A stretch of 64,000 bases of DNA from the NCBI RefSeq assembly GCF_000496695.1, contig NZ_BAUJ01000005.1:124001-188000 (forward strand), read 5' to 3'. This stretch comes from Vibrio halioticoli NBRC 102217. GTDB lineage: Bacteria > Pseudomonadota > Gammaproteobacteria > Enterobacterales > Vibrionaceae. The notes below the pieces were generated by a model, which had not been told where the DNA came from, made no database searches, and was given only the letters and a program-made list of their open reading frames with translations. The translations under genes and the position numbers were made by a program. The first letter of the stretch is position 1. Each line of letters opens with the position of its first letter. Shown in pieces: positions 37,123 through 47,261 of the stretch.

Positions 37123-38436
37123 ATGGAAGTCGATAATCTCTGGCAACAACGCATTAATAACGAACAAAAAGTACGTCTAAATGATCACCGTGACCCTTAC
37201 CAAAGGGATCGGGCACGTGTTCTACACTCGGCGGCATTTCGGCGTTTGCAAGCTAAAACCCAAGTGCATGGCACCGGAGGTAACGACTTTCATCGAACTC
37301 GATTAACTCACTCCTTAGAAGCGGCGCAAATTGGCTCAGGAATACTGGCGCAGCTGCAATCAAAACACGCTGACCTGCATTCAATACTGCCCACCACCAG
37401 CTTAATAGAAACGCTCTGCCTTGCCCATGATATTGGACACCCTCCCTATGGGCATGGTGGCGAAGTTGCGCTTAATTATATGATGCGTGAACATGGCGGA
37501 TTTGAAGGCAACGCACAAACCTTTCGCATCGTCAGCCAGTTAGAACCATACACACAACACCACGGTATGAATTTGTGCCGCCGCACCTTACTTGGGCTAT
37601 TAAAATACCCCTCTTTACTCAGCCGAGTTGAGCGAGATTCGATTCCCGATGGCGTTGACAACCCTAGACAGCTTAAAGCCAGTCGCTGGATGCCAGCTAA
37701 AGGCGTATTTGATGTTGACCAAAGCTATTTTGATTGGGTGCTACAGCCACTATCAGAGCAAGATAAACAAGCATTTTGCCAATTACAGCCCCATTCAGGT
37801 CAGCGCTCTATGACTAAGAAAACACAGTTTAAATCCTTAGACTGCTCCATCATGGAACTGGCTGACGATATTGCCTATGGGGTGCACGATCTGGAAGATG
37901 CCATCGTACTCGGCTTGGTGTCAAAGCCGCAGTGGCTAGAGTCTGCAGCACATCAACTTGCCCATAGTGGACATGCATGGATGGAGAGCGAAATACAACA
38001 ACTCACCGAAAAACTGTTCTCCGGTGAGCACTACCTACGTAAAGATGCCATTGGCAGCATAGTCAATGCATTGCTCACCAGCGCTGAGATCAAAGAAATC
38101 ACCACGCCGAACTTTGCCCAGCCACTCCTTAGATATAACGCCACCTTACACGAGCCTATGTTAGAGATACTGAAAGTGTTTAAAGACTTTGTCAGTAACT
38201 ATGTGATTCAAGCCACTGAGGTACAGTTAATCGAATATAAAGGCCAGCAAGTGATCATTGATTTGTTTGAAGCCTTTAGCGGCGACCCTGAGCGTCTGCT
38301 TCCTGATGCCACTAAGAAGAAATGGCAACTGGCTAGAGATCAACAAGATCAGGGCTTTAGAGTGCTGTGCGATTATATCTCTGCTATGACTGATGGCTAT
38401 GCGCAAAAACTGCATTCCAAGATGTTTGCCAGTTAA
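37123..38436 (+). CDS. Deoxyguanosinetriphosphate triphosphohydrolase-like protein (HD domain)
   Basis: This dNTPase of the HD superfamily has 437 residues. It contains RAARVLHSAAFRRLQAKTQV-type text (seen as RARVLHSAAFRRLQAKTQV), FHRTRLTHSLEAAQIG, and the HD pair in CLAHDIGHPPYGHGGEVALN with the fourth ligand in MELADDIAYGVHDLEDA. It belongs to the Vibrio dGTPase-like type 2 group, distinct from E. coli Dgt. dNTPases of this class keep dNTP pools in balance and some limit phages. It is next to yfbR and overlaps tapT on the other strand by four bases. Confidence 0.9.
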   Translation: MEVDNLWQQRINNEQKVRLNDHRDPYQRDRARVLHSAAFRRLQAKTQVHGTGGNDFHRTRLTHSLEAAQIGSGILAQLQSKHADLHSILPTTSLIETLCLAHDIGHPPYGHGGEVALNYMMREHGGFEGNAQTFRIVSQLEPYTQHHGMNLCRRTLLGLLKYPSLLSRVERDSIPDGVDNPRQLKASRWMPAKGVFDVDQSYFDWVLQPLSEQDKQAFCQLQPHSGQRSMTKKTQFKSLDCSIMELADDIAYGVHDLEDAIVLGLVSKPQWLESAAHQLAHSGHAWMESEIQQLTEKLFSGEHYLRKDAIGSIVNALLTSAEIKEITTPNFAQPLLRYNATLHEPMLEILKVFKDFVSNYVIQATEVQLIEYKGQQVIIDLFEAFSGDPERLLPDATKKKWQLARDQQDQGFRVLCDYISAMTDGYAQKLHSKMFAS

Positions 38437-39095
38437 CGATTACGACCGCCGAGATACTTGTCATAACTACCACTGGGTAATTGCGCTATTTGGAATTCAA
38501 TCATTTTATCAAAAGCGGTAATTAAAGGCGTTGCATCGCAGGCTTTTAATAACGTTAGCGCATGATAGGCCGCCTCTAAGGTCGATAAGGCGTTTTCTTT
38601 AGGCGCTTTGCGAATGGTGTATCGGCCTTGTAAGTGAGTGGGTAAATGTACCTGATTAAGCGCATGCAGATTTTGTGAAAGCTGAAAGATTTTAAACGCT
38701 TTTTTCCAAGTGCCATCAATAAGAAACAAGCGAGTTTTACACTGCGTCTTCACATCCAAACTTTGGCTACCTTGATTTGGCATATGCAAAGCGAGATTCG
38801 CAGATAAATAGTCAGCATTGATCTCTACAGAGTCGGGAGAAGGGTACATAAGGAGATTCAATGTGTTAGGCTCAGAAACCCATTGATTAACCTTGGGGTG
38901 ATCCGAAAAATCTTCACCGACGAGTAACTGACTGGGTGAAACAGATAACTCAATAATTTTAGCGGTACCTTTCGCTTGATTCACCTCACTTGGGTGCTGC
39001 AAAATGACAACTTCAACAGAGCTTTCAACCGTTTCTATCCATTGGCATAGACAGGCTTTCTTAGCGCGACCACATCGCTCACAGTATCGGGACAT
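38433..39095 (-). CDS. tapT: DTW-domain tRNA-uridine aminocarboxypropyltransferase (TapT-like)
   Basis: The 220-residue protein has an N-terminal zinc-type cluster, RYCERCGRAKKACLCQW, and the DTW-domain core: EVVILQHPSEVNQAKGT, LFLIDGTWKKAFKIF and YTIRKAPKENALSTLEAAYH. Such enzymes transfer the aminocarboxypropyl group of SAM to U47 of tRNA to make acp3U. E. coli TapT (YfiP) is the closest known case. It is convergent with and overlaps the dGTPase gene by four bases. Confidence 0.88.
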   Translation of the reverse strand: MSRYCERCGRAKKACLCQWIETVESSVEVVILQHPSEVNQAKGTAKIIELSVSPSQLLVGEDFSDHPKVNQWVSEPNTLNLLMYPSPDSVEINADYLSANLALHMPNQGSQSLDVKTQCKTRLFLIDGTWKKAFKIFQLSQNLHALNQVHLPTHLQGRYTIRKAPKENALSTLEAAYHALTLLKACDATPLITAFDKMIEFQIAQLPSGSYDKYLGGRNR

Positions 39096-39100
39096 AAAAC

Positions 39101-39646
39101 GTGTATAAATTCCTCATTGCTTTTAGCTTAATCTTAGCTGTGTTTATGATTCCTTCGCTTGCCGAAGCATTGCGTTGGCAGCATGACTTAATGGCCTCTC
39201 ATCAGTGGTGGCGTTTGCTTACTGGAAACTTCACCCACACTAATACTTATCATCTAGGAATGAATCTAGCTGGATTATGGGTTATTTGTCACCTGTTTCA
39301 AGCTAAAGTGAAACCACTGGCTAGCGCTATCGTAATTCTATCAATAGCCATTGGGGTTGGGCTACTCTTTACCGATACCAATATCTATTACGGACTTTCC
39401 GGCGTGCTACATGGACTGTTTGCTATGTATGCTTATCAAGAAATCGCCGCCGGTAAGCGTAGCAGCTGGTTTTTGTTGGCCGGTTTAGCCATAAAACTCA
39501 CCGCGGAAAATAGCGGACTGGTATCGATTTCTACCGCGGAGTTGATAAATGCAAGGGTGTCTACCGAATCACACCTGATTGGTTCAATAACAGGGCTAGC
39601 CATCGCATTGCTAGCCCCTAAGATACTGAAACTCAGAAAACTATAA
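39101..39646 (+). CDS. rrtA: Rhombosortase (rhomboid-family GlyGly-CTERM protease)
   Basis: This intramembrane serine protease of 181 residues has about six hydrophobic segments. Rhomboid motifs are seen: HLGMN in the second segment (oxyanion region), YYGLSGVLHGLFAMYAY with the catalytic serine in GLSG, and SHLIGSITGLAIA with the catalytic histidine in the last segment. The GLSGVLHG form is typical of rhombosortases, which cleave GlyGly-CTERM tails of secreted enzymes for lipid anchoring. It is divergent from tapT. No GlyGly-CTERM substrate is present in the window. Confidence 0.88.
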   Translation: MYKFLIAFSLILAVFMIPSLAEALRWQHDLMASHQWWRLLTGNFTHTNTYHLGMNLAGLWVICHLFQAKVKPLASAIVILSIAIGVGLLFTDTNIYYGLSGVLHGLFAMYAYQEIAAGKRSSWFLLAGLAIKLTAENSGLVSISTAELINARVSTESHLIGSITGLAIALLAPKILKLRKL

Positions 39647-39949
39647 TCTGATACGCGAACGATTTTTATCAACGGTCGCCTGCCCTATCCCTTTTACTTG
39701 CTGTAAATCATCAGCATGTTTAAACTCACCGTGCACTTCTCGGTACGCTACTATCTGTTGTGCTTTCTTTTCTCCCACGCCCAGTAACAAAGTCGCAAGC
39801 TCATGGCTAGAAGCGGTATTGATGTTTACCTCTATCTCAATCCCTTCATAGTGGTCAGCTTTTTTTGTTTCTTCCGCAGAATACACAGCAAAAGGCAGTA
39901 ACGCTAAAAGTACGATGCTGACATATCGTTTTAAGTTTGCAAAAGTCAT
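39641..39949 (-). CDS. comEA: ComEA-type helix-hairpin-helix DNA-binding protein
   Basis: The 102-residue exported protein has a signal peptide MTFANLKRYVSIVLLALLPF and a C-terminal double helix-hairpin-helix (VNINTASSHELATLLLGVGE and LQQVKGIGQATVDKNRSRI). ComEA-like periplasmic proteins bind incoming DNA and ratchet it inward during natural transformation in Vibrio. The start at 39949 is preferred over one eight codons upstream because it gives the signal peptide. Its end overlaps the rhombosortase gene end by six bases. Confidence 0.88.
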   Translation of the reverse strand: MTFANLKRYVSIVLLALLPFAVYSAEETKKADHYEGIEIEVNINTASSHELATLLLGVGEKKAQQIVAYREVHGEFKHADDLQQVKGIGQATVDKNRSRIRL

Positions 39950-40058
39950 CCCTATCTCCTTTGTTTCAATCAAATTTGCTACGAGCCAAACTCATAGCCT
40001 CATCGACTAACCTAGAAGAAAACGGTTTTAATGAAAATGTGACAGGACTAAAACTAGA

Positions 40059-40081
40059 ACGGGCCGCTAAATGCGGCCCGT
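40059..40081 (-). terminator. ppiD terminator
   Basis: ACGGGCCGC (40059-40067) pairs perfectly with GCGGCCCGT (40073-40081) around a 5-nt loop. The minus strand continues TCTAGTTTT. Confidence 0.75.
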
Positions 40082-40107
40082 GAAACTATGTATCAACGAA
40101 TGATCAA

Positions 40108-41964
40108 CTACTGTGCACCTTCAGAGATGTAGTACTCGATATCAGTCTTGTTACGCAGTGTTTGCAATACGCCCATCAGATCTTGTTGAACGTTAGCGCT
40201 CTTCAGTTGCTGACCAATTTGGTTATTGTACTGAGGATCAATAGCAGTGTTCACTTTCGCTAATTCGATAACCACAATGTTACCTGAGGCATCAACAGAT
40301 TTAGCGTAGTGCAGCGCTTCTTTGCTAGGATGAGGGATAGCATACACAGTGTGTGATAGTTCAGAACTACGGTTCACTGTTTCAATATCGCTAAAGCTCA
40401 ACTTGTTAGCCGCAAGGATTGAATCATCACCAGCTTCAAGAGTAGTGACTACTTTATCCGCTAATTCAGTCGCCAGTTTACGACCTTCAACTTGTTGGTA
40501 TTGGTCTTTAACTTGCGCTGCAACTTCTTCGTAAGGAAGTACAGTTTGTGGGCGAGAATCATCGATACGAACAACAACAATATGTTCAGGATCAACTTCA
40601 ACTACTGCAGAGTTCAAACCATCTTCGCTTACTTCTGGGGTTTGTAGCTCTTGCATTACCGCTGGCGACTTAAGAATCGCTGGAGCATCTGCATTTGAGA
40701 TGAAATCAGTTGTCACCACTTTTTGGCCTACGGCTTCTGCAGCATCATCTAGAGAATCAGGATATTCGAATGCCACTGTTTCAAGTTTGTTTTGCAGTTC
40801 GTAGAAACGGTTAACCGCATCTTGCTCAGCCACTTCTGTTTTAATTTCAGCCGCAACTTCAGCAAATGGTTTAGCTTGCGCACTCTTCAGTCCGTCTAGC
40901 TTGATGATGTGGTAACCAAAATCTGATTTAACAACATCACTGTAATCGCCTACGTTTTGTAGAGCAAATGCTGCTGCTTCAAATTTAGGGTCCATAACAC
41001 CCTTCTCAACCAGACCTAAAGAACCACCGTTTTCTGCAGAACCAATATCTTCAGAGTTTTCTTTAGCTAGCGTTGCAAAGTCTGCACCCGCTTTTAGTTG
41101 GCTAAGAATATCTTTTGCTTTCGCTTCATCTTGAATCAGGATGTGGCTAAGGCTACGTTGCTCATGAGTAGAATAACGATCGATGTTCTTCTCATAGAAG
41201 TCTTGCGCGTCTTTATCCGATACAGAATCGCTTTTCTTCATCTGTTCTGCAGAAAGTTCAATATAAGAAATCTTGAACTGTTCAGGACGAGTAAAGTTAG
41301 CTGGGTTGTTCTTATAGAATTCTTGTAGCTGTTCAGTGGTTGGAGCCACTGTTTTCGCCATTTCACTCGGTTGAATAGTGATAGTGCGAATGTCACGAGT
41401 CTGAGTTAAAAGACCAGAAGCGTGAGCCACTTCTTGTGGAAGTACAAATTCACTTTGTTCAACAGCGCCCAAAATCTTTTGGCGAACAAGGTCACTACGT
41501 AGGTATTCCGCAAAGCTATCTGCGTCATAACCACCACGACGAAGTGCCGCTTGGTAAACTTGTTGGTCAAACTTACCGTCAGTTTGGAACTGAGGCATGC
41601 TCAATAGCACTTCACGTACCTTTTGGTCACTAACACGTAGGCCCAAAGATTCAGCGTATTGCTCTAGCAAAATTTGGTTGACCATTTGATCCAATACGCG
41701 CTGACGGAACGATTGCACGAATGCAGGGTCGCCCAGTTGGCTTGTAAAGTAATCACCCATTTGTTGTTGAGCTCGGTTGCGTTCATTTTGATACGCTTGT
41801 TCAAACTCAGGACGAGAAATCTCAGTATTTCCCACTTTTGCAGCAGAACTGTGTCCGCCACCTAAATAGCCACTTACGCCAGTGAAAACGAAAGAGAGAA
41901 TGATCAGACCTAGAATGATCTTAACGGCTATGCTATTTACGCCTTCGCGTAATCTTTCCATCAT
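40108..41964 (-). CDS. ppiD: Peptidyl-prolyl isomerase/chaperone PpiD
   Basis: PpiD is an inner-membrane-anchored periplasmic chaperone that works near the SecYEG translocon. The 618 residues begin with a short cytoplasmic stretch and one membrane segment (SIAVKIILGLIILSFVFTGV), followed by a SurA-like region and one parvulin domain (RSLSHILIQDEAKAKDILSQ to KSDFGYHIIKLDGLK). The E. coli parvulin domain of PpiD is inactive and the same may be true here. Two adjacent ATG codons (41964 and 41961) can serve as the start. It lies after hupB in the conserved tig-clp-lon-hupB-ppiD cluster. Confidence 0.95.
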   Translation of the reverse strand: MMERLREGVNSIAVKIILGLIILSFVFTGVSGYLGGGHSSAAKVGNTEISRPEFEQAYQNERNRAQQQMGDYFTSQLGDPAFVQSFRQRVLDQMVNQILLEQYAESLGLRVSDQKVREVLLSMPQFQTDGKFDQQVYQAALRRGGYDADSFAEYLRSDLVRQKILGAVEQSEFVLPQEVAHASGLLTQTRDIRTITIQPSEMAKTVAPTTEQLQEFYKNNPANFTRPEQFKISYIELSAEQMKKSDSVSDKDAQDFYEKNIDRYSTHEQRSLSHILIQDEAKAKDILSQLKAGADFATLAKENSEDIGSAENGGSLGLVEKGVMDPKFEAAAFALQNVGDYSDVVKSDFGYHIIKLDGLKSAQAKPFAEVAAEIKTEVAEQDAVNRFYELQNKLETVAFEYPDSLDDAAEAVGQKVVTTDFISNADAPAILKSPAVMQELQTPEVSEDGLNSAVVEVDPEHIVVVRIDDSRPQTVLPYEEVAAQVKDQYQQVEGRKLATELADKVVTTLEAGDDSILAANKLSFSDIETVNRSSELSHTVYAIPHPSKEALHYAKSVDASGNIVVIELAKVNTAIDPQYNNQIGQQLKSANVQQDLMGVLQTLRNKTDIEYYISEGAQ

Positions 41965-42044
41965 AATAGTGCGAAACTCCGAAATGTGGCCTGTATACTA
42001 TTCAGGCTCTAAAAATCTTTGCCTCGATAATATCAGAAAAAGAA

Positions 42045-42067
42045 ATGCGCACCAGTAGGATGCGCAT
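42045..42067 (-). terminator. hupB terminator
   Basis: ATGCGCA (42045-42051) pairs with TGCGCAT (42061-42067). On the minus strand TTCTTTTTC follows. A second, weaker hairpin (GATAGC/GCTATC) lies between it and the hupB stop. Confidence 0.65.
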
Positions 42068-42120
42068 AAATACAGGGTTTGATAGCGATAATTTGCTATC
42101 TGATACGATTTGAAGACAGA

Positions 42121-42396
42121 TTATTCGTTAACTGCGTCTTTCAAAGCTTTACCTGGTTTAAATGCAGGTACTTTTGCCTCTGCAATTTGAATCTCATCAC
42201 CAGTCTTTGGATTACGACCAGTACGAGCTGCACGAGTACGGACACTAAAGGTACCAAAGCCCACTAGAGCAACTTGGTCGCCACTTTGCAAAGTTTCACT
42301 AATTGTTTCAACCACTGCATCTAACGCACGGCCAGCAGAAGCTTTAGATAGGTCTGCGTTGTCTGCGATTTTTTCGATAAGCTGAGTTTTGTTCAC
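42121..42396 (-). CDS. hupB: DNA-binding protein HU-beta
   Basis: HU is a nucleoid-associated protein. The 91-residue product begins [20 protein letters not shown] and has the DNA-binding arm [20 protein letters not shown] with the conserved proline, ending [18 protein letters not shown]-beta is normally encoded between lon and ppiD, as here. It is monocistronic, with a likely promoter in the lon-hupB gap and a downstream terminator. Confidence 0.97.
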   Translation of the reverse strand: MNKTQLIEKIADNADLSKASAGRALDAVVETISETLQSGDQVALVGFGTFSVRTRAARTGRNPKTGDEIQIAEAKVPAFKPGKALKDAVNE

Positions 42397-42519
42397 TATG
42401 TATTCCCCTATTACTACTCATGTGAAGTTTAGAGTAAGTCAATTCCATTATTGTATGAATCTAGCCATGCCCTTGGTATGAAAGGGATATAGCCTCAACT
42501 GTTAAAGTAGCGTCCAATA

Positions 42520-42555
42520 AAAAAGCTGACAAGTAATTTATACCTATCAGCTTAA
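42520..42555 (-). terminator. lon terminator
   Basis: On the minus strand AAGCTGATAGG and CTTGTCAGCTT pair (with minor mismatch) and are followed by six Ts. It lies 26 bases after the lon stop. Confidence 0.75.
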
Positions 42556-42580
42556 TTTACATGCTATTTTTTGCTATTTA

Positions 42581-44932
42581 TCACTGTTCCGCTTGGAAAG
42601 TGACCCCACTTGGGTCATTTTGCAATGCAATTGCTAGCACTTCATCGATCCATTGTACCGGTTTCACCGTGATATCTTTCTTCACGTTTTCAGGAATTTC
42701 TTCCAAATCACGTTCGTTATCTTTAGGGATAAGAACCGTTTTGATACCGCCACGGTGCGCCGCTAGTAGCTTCTCTTTAAGACCGCCAATTGGCAGTACT
42801 TCACCACGCAGGGTTATTTCACCTGTCATAGCAACTTCTGCTTTAACTGGGTTACCCGTCAAGCTAGAGACAAGCGCAGTACACATTGCGATACCCGCAC
42901 TTGGGCCATCTTTAGGTGTGGCACCTTCTGGTACGTGAACGTGAATATCACGTTTCTCGTAGAAGTTTGGTGCAATGCCTAGCTTGTCAGCACGGCTTCT
43001 TACTACCGTCATTGCTGCTTGGATAGACTCTTGCATAACATCGCCTAGCGAACCGGTTTGAGTCAACTTACCTTTACCTAGCATAGACTCAGTTTCGATG
43101 GTTAATAGATCGCCACCCACTTCAGTCCACGCCAGACCTGTCACTTGACCAACGCGATTATGATCGTCAGCTTTGCCGTAATCACAACGTTGCACGCCCA
43201 AGTACTCTTTAAGGTTATCTTGGTTAACCACCACTTGTTTCAGTGAACTATCCAGTAAGATATTTTTCACCGCTTTACGACAAATCTTCGAAATTTCACG
43301 CTCTAAGCTACGCACGCCCGCTTCACGAGTGTAGTAACGGATAATACCGATAATCGCGGAGTCGTCGATTTCAATCTCATGCGCTTTTAGACCGTTGCGC
43401 TTGATTTGTTTTTCAAGCAAGTGATTCTTGGCGATGTTCAGTTTTTCATCTTCGGTATAACCCGATAGGCGAATCACTTCCATACGATCCAGTAATGGAC
43501 CCGGAATATTCATTGAGTTCGATGTTGCCACGAACATAACATCAGACAGATCGTAATCGACTTCCAGATAATGATCGTTAAAGGCATTATTTTGCTCAGG
43601 ATCGAGCACTTCTAGCAGTGCTGATGACGGATCGCCACGCATGTCTGAAGACATTTTGTCGATTTCATCGAGCAAGAACAGTGGGTTTTTAACCCCAACT
43701 TTAGACATCTTCTGAATAAGTTTACCCGGCATAGAACCAATGTAGGTACGACGGTGACCACGAATCTCAGCCTCATCACGTACACCACCTAGCGCCATAC
43801 GAGTGTACTGACGACCTGTTGCCGCAGCAATAGACTGACCCAGCGAGGTTTTACCTACACCAGGAGGACCGACCAAACATAAGATAGGGCCTTTCAGTTT
43901 ATTAATGCGAGTTTGCACCGCCAAATACTCTAAAATACGTTCTTTAACGCGCTCAAGACCGTAGTGATCGGCATTTAGAACTTCTTCGGCTTTAGCTAAG
44001 TTCTTTTTCACTTTTGAACGCTTAGTCCAAGGCACGCCTACCATCCAATCGATGTAGCTACGAACCACGGTCGCTTCTGCTGACATCGGAGACATCATTT
44101 TTAGCTTTTGCAGTTCTTGCTCGGTTTTTTCACGAGCATCTTTTGGCATTTTAGATTCTTCAATCTTGATCTTCAGTGCTTCAAACTCATCCGGAGCATC
44201 GTCCATATCACCCAGTTCTTTCTGAATCGCTTTCATTTGCTCATTCAGATAGTACTCGCGCTGGGATTTCTCCATCTGTTTTTTAACACGGCCACGAATG
44301 CGCTTTTCAACCTGCAGGATATCAATCTCTGACTCCATGCTGCCCATCAAGAACTCAAGACGCTCGTTGACGTCAATGATTTCAAGTACTCGCTGCTTCT
44401 CAGCAAGTTTAAGAGGCATATGAGCTGCGATTGAATCCGCTAGGCGCGGTGCATCATCTATACCGTTTAATGAGGTTAATACCTCTGGTGGGATCTTTTT
44501 GTTGAGCTTAATAAAGCCTTCAAATTGGTTAATAGCACTGCGTACTACCACCTCTTCTTCTTTATCATCAATTTGTGGGGTAGTCAGAAATTCAGCATCT
44601 GCCACAAAGAAGTCATCTTCGCGAATCGAGTGAACTTTTGCGCGCTGTTGACCTTCAACCAGCACTTTTACAGTGCCGTCGGGTAGCTTCAACAATTGAA
44701 GAATGGTCGCAACAGTACCTACTTGGAATAAATCTTCTTTGGTCGGCTCTTCTGTATCCGCTTCTTTTTGGGCAATCAAGAGAACTTGCTTATCATTGTC
44801 CATTGCAGATTGAAGGCAGTTGATCGACTTCTCACGACCAACGAACAGAGGAATGACCATATGTGGGTAAACGACCACATCTCGTAATGGCAGCACGGGT
44901 ATTTCAATACGCTCGGAACGCTCCAAGTTCAT
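42581..44932 (-). CDS. lon: ATP-dependent protease Lon
   Basis: This cytoplasmic AAA+ serine protease degrades misfolded and regulatory proteins. The 783 residues match E. coli Lon (784). The N-terminal substrate domain begins [20 protein letters not shown]. The ATPase has Walker [12 protein letters not shown] and Walker [13 protein letters not shown]. The protease domain shows the catalytic serine in [11 protein letters not shown] and lysine in [12 protein letters not shown]. It lies between clpX and hupB. No clear heat-shock sigma-factor site is visible upstream, although lon is usually heat-inducible. Confidence 0.98.
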   Translation of the reverse strand: MNLERSERIEIPVLPLRDVVVYPHMVIPLFVGREKSINCLQSAMDNDKQVLLIAQKEADTEEPTKEDLFQVGTVATILQLLKLPDGTVKVLVEGQQRAKVHSIREDDFFVADAEFLTTPQIDDKEEEVVVRSAINQFEGFIKLNKKIPPEVLTSLNGIDDAPRLADSIAAHMPLKLAEKQRVLEIIDVNERLEFLMGSMESEIDILQVEKRIRGRVKKQMEKSQREYYLNEQMKAIQKELGDMDDAPDEFEALKIKIEESKMPKDAREKTEQELQKLKMMSPMSAEATVVRSYIDWMVGVPWTKRSKVKKNLAKAEEVLNADHYGLERVKERILEYLAVQTRINKLKGPILCLVGPPGVGKTSLGQSIAAATGRQYTRMALGGVRDEAEIRGHRRTYIGSMPGKLIQKMSKVGVKNPLFLLDEIDKMSSDMRGDPSSALLEVLDPEQNNAFNDHYLEVDYDLSDVMFVATSNSMNIPGPLLDRMEVIRLSGYTEDEKLNIAKNHLLEKQIKRNGLKAHEIEIDDSAIIGIIRYYTREAGVRSLEREISKICRKAVKNILLDSSLKQVVVNQDNLKEYLGVQRCDYGKADDHNRVGQVTGLAWTEVGGDLLTIETESMLGKGKLTQTGSLGDVMQESIQAAMTVVRSRADKLGIAPNFYEKRDIHVHVPEGATPKDGPSAGIAMCTALVSSLTGNPVKAEVAMTGEITLRGEVLPIGGLKEKLLAAHRGGIKTVLIPKDNERDLEEIPENVKKDITVKPVQWIDEVLAIALQNDPSGVTFQAEQ

Positions 44933-45132
44933 AATTATCTCTCTTCCGTTTTCGGCTTATGGTCTTTATATAAGGTCACTTTAAATAGAATCAATACCTG
45001 TAACAATAAGAATCACTTAACTTAGTCAAATAGTGTTCGTTTTACTGTATTTAATTAAAATTAAACACAAAAAACCATTAAGTGATGGCTATCGTTACTA
45101 CGCTTGATTAGTTAGCTTAGATCATCAGAAAC

Positions 45133-45159
45133 AAAAAAAGCGAGCAAAGCTCGCTTTTT
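45133..45159 (-). terminator. clpX terminator
   Basis: AAAAAGCGAGC and GCTCGCTTTTT form a perfect stem around AAA, with T-runs on both sides, so it can act in either direction. It lies shortly after the clpX stop. Confidence 0.9.
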
Positions 45160-45177
45160 GTTATATCGAGTTAACGA

Positions 45178-46455
45178 TTATGATTCAGCAATCGCAGCCT
45201 GATTGTCACCACCATCATAAATCATCAGTGGTTCAGACTCGCCATTGATAACAGACTCATCAATAACCACTTTGCTGACGTCTGTCTTTGAAGGCAGTTC
45301 ATACATAGTTTCAAGGAGCACGTTCTCAAGAATAGAACGTAAACCACGAGCACCTGTTTTACGCTCCATGGCACGTTTAGCGATTGCTTTAAGTGCATCT
45401 TCGCGGAACTCTAGCTCTACATCTTCCAGGTCAAACAAAGCAGCGTACTGCTTAGTCAGCGCATTCTTAGGCTGGCTAAGAATCTGAATTAATGCCGCTT
45501 CATCAAGCTCTGTCAGTGTTGTAGTTACAGGAAGACGACCGATAAACTCAGGAATTAAGCCATATTTGACTAGATCCTCAGGCTCAACCTGTTTGAACAT
45601 TTCACTGACGCTCTTCTGTTCGTGTTTAGCGTGAATTTCAGCGCCAAAACCAATACCAGAGCCAGTTTCTACTCGTTGTTCGATCACTTTATCTAGGCCG
45701 GCAAATGCACCGCCACAGATAAATAGGATCTTCGAAGTATCAACCTGCAAGAACTCTTGTTGAGGGTGCTTACGACCACCTTGAGGTGGTACAGAAGCAA
45801 TGGTACCTTCAACCAGTTTAAGTAGTGCTTGCTGCACACCTTCACCAGAAACATCACGAGTAATTGATGGGTTTTCTGCTTTACGAGAGATCTTGTCAAT
45901 CTCATCGATGTAAACAATACCGCGCTCAGCTTTCGCTACGTCGTAATCACATTTTTGCAGAAGTTTTTGAATGATGTTTTCAACATCTTCACCCACATAA
46001 CCGGCTTCAGTTAATGTGGTAGCATCTGCCATGGTAAACGGTACGTCTAGAAGACGAGCCAGCGTTTCAGCTAATAATGTTTTACCACTGCCCGTAGGGC
46101 CAATAAGTAAAATATTACTCTTACCAAGTTCAACGCCATCAGCGGTTTTATCGCCGTTACGCAGACGTTTGTAGTGGTTATATACTGCTACGGAAAGCAC
46201 TTTTTTCGCAAATTCTTGACCAATTACATATTCGTCAAGGTGTTCACGAATATCTCGCGGAGTCGGCAAATCCTCAGACTCTTTCTTCGGAAGCGCCTCT
46301 TTGATCTCTTCACGAATAATATCGTTACAAAGATCAACACACTCGTCACAGATGTATACGGACGGGCCCGCGATCAATTTGCGAACTTCATGCTGACTTT
46401 TACCGCAGAAAGAGCAGTACAAAAGCTTGCCACTCTCTTTGCTTTTATCTGTCAT
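45178..46455 (-). CDS. clpX: ATP-dependent Clp protease ATP-binding subunit ClpX
   Basis: ClpX unfolds substrates and feeds them to ClpP. The 425 residues carry the N-terminal zinc-binding domain ([14 protein letters not shown] and CDECVDLC), Walker [16 protein letters not shown], Walker [15 protein letters not shown] and the ClpP-contact loop region IGFGAE. It follows clpP after 71 bases, giving the usual clpP-clpX order, probably with a shared transcript and a possible extra promoter. Confidence 0.98.
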   Translation of the reverse strand: MTDKSKESGKLLYCSFCGKSQHEVRKLIAGPSVYICDECVDLCNDIIREEIKEALPKKESEDLPTPRDIREHLDEYVIGQEFAKKVLSVAVYNHYKRLRNGDKTADGVELGKSNILLIGPTGSGKTLLAETLARLLDVPFTMADATTLTEAGYVGEDVENIIQKLLQKCDYDVAKAERGIVYIDEIDKISRKAENPSITRDVSGEGVQQALLKLVEGTIASVPPQGGRKHPQQEFLQVDTSKILFICGGAFAGLDKVIEQRVETGSGIGFGAEIHAKHEQKSVSEMFKQVEPEDLVKYGLIPEFIGRLPVTTTLTELDEAALIQILSQPKNALTKQYAALFDLEDVELEFREDALKAIAKRAMERKTGARGLRSILENVLLETMYELPSKTDVSKVVIDESVINGESEPLMIYDGGDNQAAIAES

Positions 46456-46526
46456 TCGCTAACCTCTTAGCTTTAAACTTTAATTTATCTATTAAAGTTT
46501 ACATCAAAAAAACTTGAACCGACGAC

Positions 46527-47150
46527 TTAATTGTCGCGAGACAATACTGAATCTACCAAGCCATATGCAACAGACTGTTCAGCAGACATAAAGTTGTCAC
46601 GATCGGTATCGCGCTCAATCACTTCCATTGGCTGACCAGTATGTTCAGCAAGAAGCGTGTTGAGTTTTTTCTTAATAGTCAAAATCTCTTGAGCATGAAT
46701 TTGAATATCAGACGCTTGTCCTTGGAATCCACCTAATGGTTGGTGAATCATTACGCGAGAGCTTGGTAGCGCAAAACGCTTACCTTTAGCGCCGCCCGCT
46801 AGTAAAAACGCGCCCATAGAACATGCTTGTCCCATACATACTGTACTTACGTTTGGCTTTATGTACTGCATAGTGTCATAAATTGACATGCCCGCAGTAA
46901 CACTACCGCCCGGTGAGTTGATGTATAGGAAAATATCTTTTTCTGGATTCTCTGATTCTAGGAACAACAATTGGGCCACTACAAGGTTGGCCATGTGATC
47001 TTCAACTTGTCCAGTCAAGAAGATGATTCGCTCCTTCAGCAAGCGAGAATAGATATCGTAAGAACGCTCACCTCGTGATGATTGCTCTACCACCATAGGT
47101 ACTAGTGCATCCATAATTGGCGACATTACATTTTTTTCTTGGTAGCTCAT
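46527..47150 (-). CDS. clpP: ATP-dependent Clp protease proteolytic subunit ClpP
   Basis: This is the barrel-forming serine protease of the ClpXP and ClpAP complexes. The 207 residues include the catalytic serine in [16 protein letters not shown], the histidine in [13 protein letters not shown] and the aspartate in [13 protein letters not shown]. The short N-terminal stretch [20 protein letters not shown] would contain the propeptide. It lies between tig and clpX. Confidence 0.98.
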   Translation of the reverse strand: MSYQEKNVMSPIMDALVPMVVEQSSRGERSYDIYSRLLKERIIFLTGQVEDHMANLVVAQLLFLESENPEKDIFLYINSPGGSVTAGMSIYDTMQYIKPNVSTVCMGQACSMGAFLLAGGAKGKRFALPSSRVMIHQPLGGFQGQASDIQIHAQEILTIKKKLNTLLAEHTGQPMEVIERDTDRDNFMSAEQSVAYGLVDSVLSRDN

Positions 47151-47261
47151 AGTGTTATATCCCTATCCCTAAAAACAAATGGCCCGAATGATTATCTCAT
47201 ACGGACCATTATTAGTAGAAGAGTGACTAAAAAGTCAACCCTCTACGCAGACCAAACGCCA

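Noticed and set aside
42561..42938. 125-codon open frame antisense to the end of lon
   Set aside because: It is a shadow of the Lon protease domain, with low-complexity Ser-rich sequence and no family resemblance.
44933..45177. Heat-shock (sigma-32) promoter for lon
   Set aside because: I looked for CTTGAA and CCCCAT-type boxes on the minus strand and found no convincing pair.
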